8,356 nucleotides of DNA from Chloroflexota bacterium. GTDB lineage: Bacteria > Chloroflexota > Dehalococcoidia > Lucifugimonadales > Lucifugimonadaceae. This document shows, one piece after another, positions 1-5,674 of the stretch; within the stretch, counting starts at the first letter, position 1; each line of letters opens with the position of its first letter. The notes beneath the pieces were generated by a model. That model was given only the letters and a program-made list of their open reading frames with translations. It was not told where the DNA came from and made no database searches. The stretch covers positions 1 to 8,356 of the forward strand of contig PCAX01000035.1 in the NCBI GenBank assembly GCA_002730795.1. Reading direction: 5' to 3'. The position numbers and the translations under genes are program-made.

Positions 1-387
1 AACCTCAGCCGCAACATCTTCAGTTACATCATCTTTTGCTGATTCAACCTTTGGTTTTTCTTCCGTCTCAACCTCAGCCGCAATTTTTCTCGTAGTCTTC
101 GAGTGATTCGGTGCATAAGGTAACAAGGCTAAAAATCTAGCACGTTTTATAGCAAGGTTCAAAACCCTCTGATGTTTTACACAATTTCCGCTCCTTCTTG
201 CCGGTACAATTTTCCCGCGATCTGTAATGAAACGCCTCAATGTAGAAACATCTTTAAAATCCAATGTACCTTCAAGGGTTTTACAAAAGCATTCCCGTCT
301 CCTGTTTAATCCTTGATGCCGAAATGGCCTTGAATTACTTCTATTACTTGAATTACTTCTATTATTCCTTCTCGATGTTGTTGTCAT
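1..387 (-). CDS. rpsR: 30S ribosomal protein S18 (C-terminal end cut by window edge)
   Basis: S18 of the small ribosomal subunit, which binds next to S6 on the 16S rRNA platform. My translation gives 129 residues with no stop before the edge, so the 3' end is missing. The core runs from about residue 21 to 100: the Arg-rich stretch before C35/C37, DFKDVSTLRRFITDRGKI (43-60), GNCVKHQR (67-74) and IKRARFLALLPY (80-91) are typical S18. Family members usually have about 75-95 residues, so this one is long at both ends: an Asn/Ser/Arg-rich N-terminus holding a repeat (NRSNSS/NRSNSR, residues 9-20) and a Glu/Ala/Lys-rich tail after residue 100. The putative zinc site is C35-x-C37 plus C69-x-x-H72, whereas zinc-type S18 usually has CxxC. 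The start is ATG at 385-387, five bases after GAGG. It is the last visible gene of rpsF-ssb-rpsR, 36 bases after ssb. Identity is very secure; the role of the extensions is unknown. Confidence 0.96.
   Translation of the reverse strand, partial: MTTTSRRNNRSNSSNRSNSRPFRHQGLNRRRECFCKTLEGTLDFKDVSTLRRFITDRGKIVPARRSGNCVKHQRVLNLAIKRARFLALLPYAPNHSKTTRKIAAEVETEEKPKVESAKDDVTEDVAAEV
329..364 (-). repeat. Perfect 18-bp tandem duplication inside rpsR
   Basis: Positions 329-346 and 347-364 are identical on the plus strand (CTTGAATTACTTCTATTA twice). The unit is a multiple of three, so it repeats six codons in frame and gives NRSNSS followed by NRSNSR at residues 9-20 of S18. Identity at every base, including third codon positions, points to a recent duplication by slippage rather than selection for the peptide alone. 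Confidence 0.9.
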
Positions 388-423
388 CTTATCCTCGTTC
401 CCTGACTAAATGATCCTAAACTC

Positions 424-882
424 TTACCAAGGAAGTTCTTCCACGGTATCGTCAGGTTCCGCATCGGTTGATTTTAAACTATCAGTAGATGGAGCAGTTG
501 CCTCACCTTCCCTCGACCACTCATCATCATTTTGGGACTCTTCAAAATTAGAATCCCGTCTATCCAATACAATCACACGAAATGCCCTAACATCGAGACT
601 TTGCCTTACTTCTCCTGTAGCGGAGGTATACTCTCTGGTTGATAATCTACCTTCAACGAAAATTTTTCTACCCTTTGTTAAATTTTGGTTCACGCTCTCT
701 GCCTGTCTCCCCCAAACAGATACATTGAACCACTCAGTATCTTCAACCCAATCGCCGGATTGATTACGTCTATTGGCGTTCACTGCAAGGGAAAATCCCG
801 TTACTGGGGTGCCATCCTCCATATAACGAAGTTCAGGTTCGCGTCCGGCGTTTCCTATTAGTAATATTTGGTTTAAGCTCAA
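424..882 (-). CDS. ssb: Single-stranded DNA-binding protein
   Basis: Binds single-stranded DNA during replication, repair and recombination and recruits partner enzymes through its C-terminal tip. The 152-residue protein has the bacterial SSB OB-fold at about 1-108 (NQILLIGNAGREPELRY at 4-20, EWFNVSVWGRQAE at 50-62, GRKIFVEGRLSTREY at 71-85), then an acidic, Ser/Thr/Glu-rich, probably disordered linker (about 109-145) and the tip EELPW. The tip matches the usual acidic-x-Pro-Phe pattern except that the last residue is Trp. The start is TTG at 880-882: the frame upstream reaches a stop (TAA at 895-897) with no ATG between, and GGAG sits five bases before the TTG. The start overlaps the rpsF stop as TTGA, which suggests translational coupling. 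The order S6-SSB-S18 is the standard bacterial arrangement and makes this the housekeeping copy. Confidence 0.97.
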   Translation of the reverse strand: MSLNQILLIGNAGREPELRYMEDGTPVTGFSLAVNANRRNQSGDWVEDTEWFNVSVWGRQAESVNQNLTKGRKIFVEGRLSTREYTSATGEVRQSLDVRAFRVIVLDRRDSNFEESQNDDEWSREGEATAPSTDSLKSTDAEPDDTVEELPW

Positions 883-1202
883 TCTTGCTCCAATTTACTG
901 GTATTTGAATTAGAATCTTTAATCATAAGGTACCGTATAATTTTTTGGTCTACCATAAGTGCTGAGTCTATGGATCGGGCTTTATCACCATCAACTTGGA
1001 ATTTAGCGGAAAAATAAATCCCTTCATTATTCTTTTTTATGGGGTAGGCCAAAGAACGTTTACCCAATTCCTCGATTTCATCAATGGCGCCCCCGTTTGA
1101 ATCAACAAGATTCTTAACAGTCTCAATTGAATCTGATGAGTCCTCATCAGATTCATCCCCTAATATCCAAACTAACTCGTATTTTCTCAATTTTTTATCC
1201 AC
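879..1202 (-). CDS. rpsF: 30S ribosomal protein S6
   Basis: S6 of the small subunit, partner of S18 on the platform. The 107 residues match the usual length. Typical features are the first strand RKYELVWIL (6-14), the block GKRSLAYPIKKNNEGIYF (47-64) and the last strand KIIRYLMIK (87-95), followed by a short polar tail. Residues 16-25 are unusually acidic (DESDEDSSDS). The start is GTG at 1200-1202. The frame is closed by TAG at 1209-1211 and offers no other start, but the ribosome-binding site is weak (GTGG nearby). It is the first gene of rpsF-ssb-rpsR, overlapping ssb by four bases, and has its own promoter candidate about 40 bases upstream. In other bacteria the S6-S18 pair can bind its own mRNA leader; no such structure is clear in this short leader. 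Confidence 0.95.
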   Translation of the reverse strand: MDKKLRKYELVWILGDESDEDSSDSIETVKNLVDSNGGAIDEIEELGKRSLAYPIKKNNEGIYFSAKFQVDGDKARSIDSALMVDQKIIRYLMIKDSNSNTSKLEQD

Positions 1203-1238
1203 GAACCACTATCTCAAATTAAATTACCAAACCAATTG

Positions 1239-1266
1239 ATTATAACACCCTAGCCTTGTATTTAAA
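1239..1266 (-). promoter_or_regulatory. Promoter of the rpsF-ssb-rpsR operon (extended -10)
   Basis: Read on the minus strand, 1244-1239 is TATAAT, an exact sigma-70-type -10 box, preceded by TGT, giving the extended -10 TG-N motif. A 16-base spacer separates it from TTTAAA at 1261-1266, which matches four of six bases of the -35 consensus. Transcription would start near 1232, leaving a leader of about 30 bases before the GTG of rpsF. It lies in the only gap between glyA and rpsF. Confidence 0.7.
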
Positions 1267-1291
1267 GGAATCCAGTATGACTGATATCCTT
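1265..1291 (-). terminator. Hairpin just after glyA, possible terminator
   Basis: Arms at 1265-1276 and 1280-1291 pair over ten of twelve positions (one G-U on the minus-strand RNA, two central mismatches) around a 3-base loop. It begins six bases after the glyA stop. On the minus strand the following bases are UAAAUA, a poor U-tract; on the plus strand they are CATTTTTAA, a better one, but no plus-strand gene precedes it. It touches the -35 box of the rpsF promoter. It may be a weak glyA terminator or an RNA 3'-end stabiliser. Confidence 0.4.
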
Positions 1292-1296
1292 CATTT

Positions 1297-2541
1297 TTAA
1301 TCATCTACCCCAGGCAGCTTAAACGACCTAGCAAATTCAGAAACTTTATTGGAAATCTTATTTATGGATTTAACATCTGTTTTGTAACGTAATGCGTCGA
1401 TAATTAAACTGGATAAATAACGCATATCAGATTCCATAAAGCCGCGACTTGTGACGGCAGCAGTTCCTATGCGTATACCGGAAGTAATTACAGGAGGGTT
1501 AGGATCAAACGGTATGCTGTTTTTATTCACGACGATACCAGCAGATTTTAAAACATTCTCCGCTTCAGCCCCTGTCATTGACAGTGTTCGGACATCTACC
1601 AAAATCATGTGGGTATCCGTTCCACCCGAAACTATTCTAAAACCATTTTCCAAAAGTTCTGACGCAAGTATCCTACTATTTTTTACAATCTGTTGAGCAT
1701 ACAAAGAAAAACCCGGTTGAAGGGCCTCAAAAAAAGCAACTGCTTTACCCGCAATAACATGTCCCATTGGCCCACCTTGAATGTTGGGAAACACAGAACT
1801 ATTATAGCTCTTTATGAATGGTGTCTTTGTGAGAGCCATAGCACCCCTAGGACCTCTTAAAGTTTTATGGGTTGTACTAGTAATGACATCGGCCCACTCA
1901 ACCGGCGATTGGTGAACTTTACCAGCGATTAATCCAGATATGTGCGACATATCTACTAATAATTTGGCTCCAACATCATCAGCAATATGTTTAAATTCCT
2001 TGAAGTCCACCTCTCTTGGGTAGGCTGTATACCCTGCCACTATTAAATCGGGTCGGAAACTCTTTGCCATTTTTGCGATTTCGAGATAATTCAAGGTCTC
2101 AGTATCAGGATCTACCCCGTAGTGACAGAATTTGTAAAATTTTCCTGAAAAATTAACTTTAGAACCGTGCGTAAGGTGTCCGCCATGGTCGAGTTTCATA
2201 GCCATAATCTTCCCACCAATCGGAACCATACTGAAATATGCCGCCATATTAGCCTGTGATCCGCTATGCGGTTGGACATTTACTTCAGAAGCCGAAAACA
2301 ACTCTTTTGCCCTGTTTATCGCTAATTTTTCAATATAGTCAAAGTTTTCACACCCGGCGTAATAACGACGACCTGGATAACCTTCCGCGTATTTATTGGT
2401 CAACACAGATCCTGTCGCTTCTAGAACAGCCCGACTAGCAAAATTTTCCGAGGCTATTAGAACGAGTTCTCGTCTTTGGCGATCCACTTCTCGTTCTATT
2501 CCTAACGATACAAGTTCGTCAACTTCTCTAAGCGATGGCAA
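1297..2541 (-). CDS. glyA: Serine hydroxymethyltransferase
   Basis: Cytosolic PLP enzyme that interconverts serine plus tetrahydrofolate with glycine plus 5,10-methylene-tetrahydrofolate, the main source of one-carbon units. It has 414 residues, the normal bacterial length. Landmarks in order: IASENF (29-34), the YAEGYPGRRYYAG block (51-63), QPHSGSQAN (90-98), DHGGHLTHG (118-126), DMSHISG (197-203) with D197 and H200, and STTHKTLRGPRG (222-233), in which K226 is the Schiff-base lysine. The GASAYPR segment of relatives reads GYTAYPR here (170-176), a mild change. The start is TTG at 2539-2541: the frame meets a stop a few codons upstream with no ATG between, and GGAGG lies six bases before it. 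It is transcribed toward rpsF and divergently from the PIG-L gene. No glycine riboswitch is recognisable in its short upstream region. Identity is essentially certain. Confidence 0.98.
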   Translation of the reverse strand: MPSLREVDELVSLGIEREVDRQRRELVLIASENFASRAVLEATGSVLTNKYAEGYPGRRYYAGCENFDYIEKLAINRAKELFSASEVNVQPHSGSQANMAAYFSMVPIGGKIMAMKLDHGGHLTHGSKVNFSGKFYKFCHYGVDPDTETLNYLEIAKMAKSFRPDLIVAGYTAYPREVDFKEFKHIADDVGAKLLVDMSHISGLIAGKVHQSPVEWADVITSTTHKTLRGPRGAMALTKTPFIKSYNSSVFPNIQGGPMGHVIAGKAVAFFEALQPGFSLYAQQIVKNSRILASELLENGFRIVSGGTDTHMILVDVRTLSMTGAEAENVLKSAGIVVNKNSIPFDPNPPVITSGIRIGTAAVTSRGFMESDMRYLSSLIIDALRYKTDVKSINKISNKVSEFARSFKLPGVDD

Positions 2542-2680
2542 TTTAAACCTCCAGTTCTAAAAAGCTTTTTGTAATCAATATACAAATTTTAAATTCATCA
2601 TAACCATATTAGTATGTTGTAACCTAATTTAACTATTAGGACTTAAAATAAATCATGCTTGTAAAGAAAAGTAACACAAT
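2542..2680. promoter_or_regulatory. Divergent intergenic region with palindrome CCTAAT-N6-ATTAGG
   Basis: This 139-base A/T-rich gap separates the starts of glyA (minus) and the PIG-L gene (plus), so both promoters should lie here. The clearest element is an inverted repeat at 2623-2640: CCTAAT, six bases, ATTAGG, with perfect arms, the size of a dimeric repressor site. A TAAAAT hexamer at 2644-2649 could be a -10 for the PIG-L gene, but I see no good -35 at 16-18 bases. On the minus strand I found several A/T hexamers and no convincing pair for glyA. The glyA ribosome-binding site GGAGG sits at 2548-2552. Confidence 0.35.
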
Positions 2681-3433
2681 ATGACATTCCCTTACAAAGA
2701 ACCCTTTAGCGTAAAACCATTGGAAATTTGGTCCTTTATTCCAAAAAAGGCCATGGTAATTTTCGCTCATCCTGATGACGCAGAAATAGGCGTTGGGGGT
2801 ACTGCTGCAATGTGGTCATCAAAAGAGTGTGAGGTTACGTATGTTCAATGTACTTCAGGCAGTAGTGGCAGTAACGATAAAACAATGACATCAAAAAAGA
2901 TTACTCAAATTCGTCTTGATGAACAAAAATCAGCTGCAGATGTTATAGGGGTTAGAAATTTTATCAATTTTCAATTCCCGGACGGAGAATTGGAATCAGA
3001 CCGAACATTTTTGTATCAAATGGTCGAAGTGATACGGAAATATCAACCTGAAGTAGTAATGACCCATGACCCTTTCAGAATAAACGGATTCCAACACAGA
3101 GATCACAGAATGACCGGTATCACGGTACAAGACGCTATATATCCCTATGCTCGGGATCATCTACATTTTCCTAACCAAATAGAAAAAGGATTAACTACTC
3201 ACAAAGTCAAAACCCTCTTATTTTGGGGATCGGATAATCCGAATACTATTGTCGATGTTTCACAAACAACCAAGTTGAAAATATCCGCGTTGTCGAAACA
3301 CGCAAGTCAAGTTCCAGGGCTTTCGTTCGGGTCGGAACTTGATACAAAAATAAGAGAAAGAATGAACAAAGTAGCTCGGGGATACGGATTCAAATACGGA
3401 GAATCTTTCAGGAAAATTGAAGCGCGTAGCTAA
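2681..3433 (+). CDS. PIG-L/LmbE-family zinc-dependent deacetylase
   Basis: Member of the LmbE/PIG-L fold, whose known enzymes remove acetyl groups from N-acetylglucosaminyl compounds (for example MshB and BshB in thiol-cofactor synthesis). The 250-residue protein has the signature AHPDD at 29-33 (H30 zinc ligand, D32 general base, D33 ligand by analogy to MshB), THDPFR (128-133) and HRDHR (139-143), supplying the third ligand H142. ALSKHASQ at 203-210 is also typical of the family. The 24 residues before the first strand are a short lead-in with no clear signal peptide, so it is probably cytosolic. The start is ATG 2681-2683; TAA at 2672-2674 closes the frame, and the ribosome-binding site is weak (AAAG/GAAAAG). 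It is the only plus-strand gene, divergent from glyA and convergent with the PAP2-like gene, so no operon partner hints at the substrate. The family is secure; the substrate is not. Confidence 0.9.
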   Translation: MTFPYKEPFSVKPLEIWSFIPKKAMVIFAHPDDAEIGVGGTAAMWSSKECEVTYVQCTSGSSGSNDKTMTSKKITQIRLDEQKSAADVIGVRNFINFQFPDGELESDRTFLYQMVEVIRKYQPEVVMTHDPFRINGFQHRDHRMTGITVQDAIYPYARDHLHFPNQIEKGLTTHKVKTLLFWGSDNPNTIVDVSQTTKLKISALSKHASQVPGLSFGSELDTKIRERMNKVARGYGFKYGESFRKIEARS

Positions 3434-3438
3434 TTTAC

Positions 3439-3498
3439 GTTTTATAAAAATTACGGATCACCCAGCCAAACCAAATCCTTTGGCAATTTTTATAAAAC
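3439..3498. repeat. 14-bp perfect inverted repeat between convergent genes
   Basis: GTTTTATAAAAATT at 3439-3452 is the exact reverse complement of AATTTTTATAAAAC at 3485-3498, with 32 bases between. It spans the junction where the PIG-L gene and the PAP2-like gene converge, with the right arm inside the PAP2-like coding end. Each arm is itself almost palindromic and nearly all A/T, so a stem would be weak. It may help end transcription in both directions. Confidence 0.5.
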
Positions 3499-4060
3499 AG
3501 GAAAACACATTTTCACAATTCTTGCGAATCCAAATGGAAATCAAACCGGATATTATCCCAAATAATAAAGCGCCTAATAAATCTGAGAAAAAGGAAACTC
3601 CAACAAAAATCCTAGCAAAACCCATTAATAACGATAACAAAAACACTGTTATTCCTAAAGATTTATCTTGCATGTAAATAATGTAGGAAAGTGAAATCCC
3701 GATGACAACTGGGTTAATCGGAAATGACGGGTCTGTGGGACGGTAAAAACTCAAATTTATTGAATTTTCCAACACTAGAAATGGTCTTGGTCTGTTCCAT
3801 ACCAAATTAGCACATAGAACTAACAGGTTACCCAATCCTATAGACAAAATACCACTAAGTACGACTTTTTGATTATTGTTTCTCTGGCTTATTACATTTC
3901 CTGAAAACCACAAAAAAAAGAGAACCAAACAAAAACTAACCGGCATAAGATAATCACTGGCCGTTATTTGAACTAGCAAGTCTAAAATGGGGAAATTACC
4001 AGAGAGACCATTTATAAATAAAGTAACTTCGTAATCTAATTCTATAAATTTGGAAAACAT
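3458..4060 (-). CDS. PAP2-fold integral membrane protein, catalytic residues lost
   Basis: 200 residues with about five or six hydrophobic helices (roughly 26-32, 38-53, 66-88, 114-130, 135-154, 159-178) in the order of the phosphatidic-acid-phosphatase type 2 family. The first motif (K-x6-RP) is recognisable as NRPRPF at 89-94, but the lysine position is N85. The second motif, PSGH in active enzymes, reads PINP at 114-117, so the proton-donating His is Pro. The third (S-R-x5-H-x3-D) is A149-R150 ... S156 ... D160, with the nucleophilic His replaced by Ser. The fold is therefore conserved while the phosphatase centre is not: probably a non-enzymatic relative acting in the membrane. The frame is intact, so this is not simple gene decay. 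The start is ATG 4058-4060, with no clear ribosome-binding site. It is the last gene after ilvE and the membrane protein, 31 bases downstream of the latter. Family call fairly firm; function unknown. Confidence 0.75.
   Translation of the reverse strand: MFSKFIELDYEVTLFINGLSGNFPILDLLVQITASDYLMPVSFCLVLFFLWFSGNVISQRNNNQKVVLSGILSIGLGNLLVLCANLVWNRPRPFLVLENSINLSFYRPTDPSFPINPVVIGISLSYIIYMQDKSLGITVFLLSLLMGFARIFVGVSFFSDLLGALLFGIISGLISIWIRKNCENVFSCFIKIAKGFGLAG
3465..3491 (+). terminator. Possible intrinsic terminator of the PIG-L gene
   Basis: On the plus strand GCCAAA (3465-3470) pairs with TTTGGC (3479-3484) across an 8-base loop, followed at once by AATTTTT with five T at 3487-3491. It starts about 31 bases after the PIG-L stop and lies antisense to the last codons of the PAP2-like gene. 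The six-pair stem is short, so this is a modest call. Confidence 0.4.
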
Positions 4061-4091
4061 TTTAAACTGCTACATATAGATCACTTAACTT

Positions 4092-4613
4092 TCATATCAG
4101 GCCTGAAAAATTGGTTTTACAATTTTTCCATACAAATTTAACGGACCTATTTAAAGTAGTTGTATACGAAGAATAGCTTAGCATTGCTAAACCGTAAGCT
4201 TCATTGTTTAATTTACTTGAATGGAGCCCCGTTACAAATGCTCCTGATACGGCCGAAACGCATATGGATAACAAAGCCGCTAGTGAAAACCAAATTGCTT
4301 GTTGAGCACCTGCTATTCCTCCATCAAAATCATTTATATTCCTAGCAAATCCAATTTCATCCATACTCAGTGTTTTGCTAAAGCAACCTATAACTCCGTT
4401 TCCAAAACATGAAATATCAAATCCAAAAATAGGCTGCACGAAAAAATATGTTGGACCAATCACAATTAAAATCACGGCTAAACAACGATTAAAAAACCCG
4501 CTTTTCGTTAACCACAACCCCTTAATTCCTGATCTTGAAACAGAAATCTGTAAAACTCCCAAACACATTAGGAAAACCATTATCAAATAATCCTGTACGA
4601 AAATATTACACAT
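4092..4613 (-). CDS. Small integral membrane protein, unrecognised
   Basis: I do not recognise a family. The 173 residues contain three likely membrane helices (about 9-25, 43-61 and 106-128), separated by a basic loop (SRSGIKGLWLTKSGFFNR, 26-43) and a longer loop (62-105) with C69 and C77, which might face outside and form a disulphide. The C-terminal 45 residues are polar with an aromatic, basic end. There is no signal cleavage site or catalytic motif that I can see. The start at ATG 4611-4613 lacks a Shine-Dalgarno; M12, with CAGGA about ten bases upstream, is an alternative. The gene begins 24 bases after the ilvE stop, in the same reading frame as ilvE, and is followed by the PAP2-like gene, so the two membrane proteins are probably co-expressed and may work together. 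The coding call rests on length, coherent hydrophobic pattern and operon position. Confidence 0.7.
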   Translation of the reverse strand: MCNIFVQDYLIMVFLMCLGVLQISVSRSGIKGLWLTKSGFFNRCLAVILIVIGPTYFFVQPIFGFDISCFGNGVIGCFSKTLSMDEIGFARNINDFDGGIAGAQQAIWFSLAALLSICVSAVSGAFVTGLHSSKLNNEAYGLAMLSYSSYTTTLNRSVKFVWKNCKTNFSGLI

Positions 4614-4637
4614 CCATACTGAAAATTTGATAAAAAA

Positions 4638-5570
4638 CTAGTTTATGGGCGTTATTGGCGTACACCAATCGTAAAATTTTTCGTTTTCCCCTACCACAGC
4701 GGAAAAATATAAATCCTGCAGTTTACCGGTGATTTGCCCAAGTTTACCCGTAGATATTTTTCGGTTATCAAGCTCTCCAACAGAAGTTATGTGGGCAGCA
4801 GTACCCGTCAAAAAAATCTCGTCTGCCAAATAAAGTTCACTCCTATGAATTCTCCGTTGAACAACTTTAAGACCTAATTGAGCTTCAGCTAGTTGAATAA
4901 TAGAATCACGTGTTATCCCAAGTAGGCAATTATCAGTTTCACAGGGCGTTGAAATAGTTTCACCATTAACGATAAAAAGATTTTCCCCACTTCCTTCTGA
5001 TACAGTACCATCGTTGTTTAACAATATCGCTTCATCGTAACCCGCCGAAACCGCCTCCGTTTTAGCTAATATACTAGTCGTATACAATCCTGTAATTTTA
5101 ACTCCTGTTGGCATGATGGTGTCTTCCGGCCTCCTCCACGAGGAAGTTTGGCATTTTATCGGCCTATCATTATCGATATAGGAACCAAAAGGCAAAATTA
5201 TTAAAGCAAACTCATCAGATAGTTCATGGAGTTTTAAATTTGCCACCATTTCTGCTCCTTTAAAGGCAAGTGGACGTATATATACATCCTCCTTGAAGTT
5301 ATTCTTCAATAAAAGATCAAGGGTGATTTTGCAATACTCATCTACGGAAAAAGGAAGATTGATTCGCATAATATTACAACCCCTCAAAAGACGTTCATAA
5401 TGTTCCTTTAATCTAAAAACATACATTTGGCCTTTATCGTTGTTCCAATTTCCTCTAATCCCTTCGAACACTGCCGTACCATAATGAAGGGCATGGGTCA
5501 TAATCCCAACGTTTGCCTCTTTAAGCGGTACTTGCTTACCACCTAGGTAAGCCCAACCATGTTTAGACAT
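4638..5570 (-). CDS. ilvE: Branched-chain-amino-acid aminotransferase
   Basis: Cytosolic class IV PLP aminotransferase that moves the amino group between glutamate and the 2-keto acids of valine, leucine and isoleucine, the last step of their synthesis and first of their breakdown. It has 310 residues, as expected. It shows HALHYGTAVFEGIRG (26-40), the R53-L-x-E/H-Y-R-L region, YIRPLAF (97-103), K158 in GVKITG as the PLP lysine (position fits the E. coli enzyme), SEGSGENLF (191-199) with the PLP-contacting E192, and TGTAAHITSV (255-264). The common GNY after the lysine reads GLY (161-163). The HYG..FEG(I)R signature favours IlvE over D-amino-acid transaminase or aminodeoxychorismate lyase. 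The start is ATG 5568-5570, four bases after GAGG, with a stop just upstream. It heads a likely three-gene unit with two membrane proteins, whose link to branched-chain amino acids is not evident. Confidence 0.95.
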   Translation of the reverse strand: MSKHGWAYLGGKQVPLKEANVGIMTHALHYGTAVFEGIRGNWNNDKGQMYVFRLKEHYERLLRGCNIMRINLPFSVDEYCKITLDLLLKNNFKEDVYIRPLAFKGAEMVANLKLHELSDEFALIILPFGSYIDNDRPIKCQTSSWRRPEDTIMPTGVKITGLYTTSILAKTEAVSAGYDEAILLNNDGTVSEGSGENLFIVNGETISTPCETDNCLLGITRDSIIQLAEAQLGLKVVQRRIHRSELYLADEIFLTGTAAHITSVGELDNRKISTGKLGQITGKLQDLYFSAVVGENEKFYDWCTPITPIN

Positions 5571-5641
5571 TTTTCCTCATTTCCAATTAGTTGCTCTTCG
5601 AAATATTTCTAAAAACAGGAAAATATTATCAACCAGTGTGT

Positions 5642-5670
5642 ATTAAATATAGAAACAAAAAGGTTAACAA
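5642..5670 (-). promoter_or_regulatory. Promoter candidate for ilvE
   Basis: On the minus strand TTGTTA (5670-5665, four of six -35 bases) and TTTAAT (5647-5642, five of six -10 bases) are separated by 17 bases. Transcription would start near 5635, giving a leader of about 65 bases. That leader contains an A/T-rich hairpin (5602-5609 with 5619-5627, one bulge) upstream of the GAGG ribosome site. No leader peptide or T-box is apparent. The region is A/T-rich, so chance matches are possible. Confidence 0.45.
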
Positions 5671-5674
5671 AACT

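Noticed and set aside
410..763. A 117-codon plus-strand open frame opposite ssb.
   Set aside because: It is fully covered by ssb on the other strand; the Ser-rich translation is what the reversed acidic SSB linker produces.
4092..4613. Reading the small membrane protein as a toxin, holin or secretion component.
   Set aside because: Size and helices alone do not support this; no motif or neighbour points to such a role.
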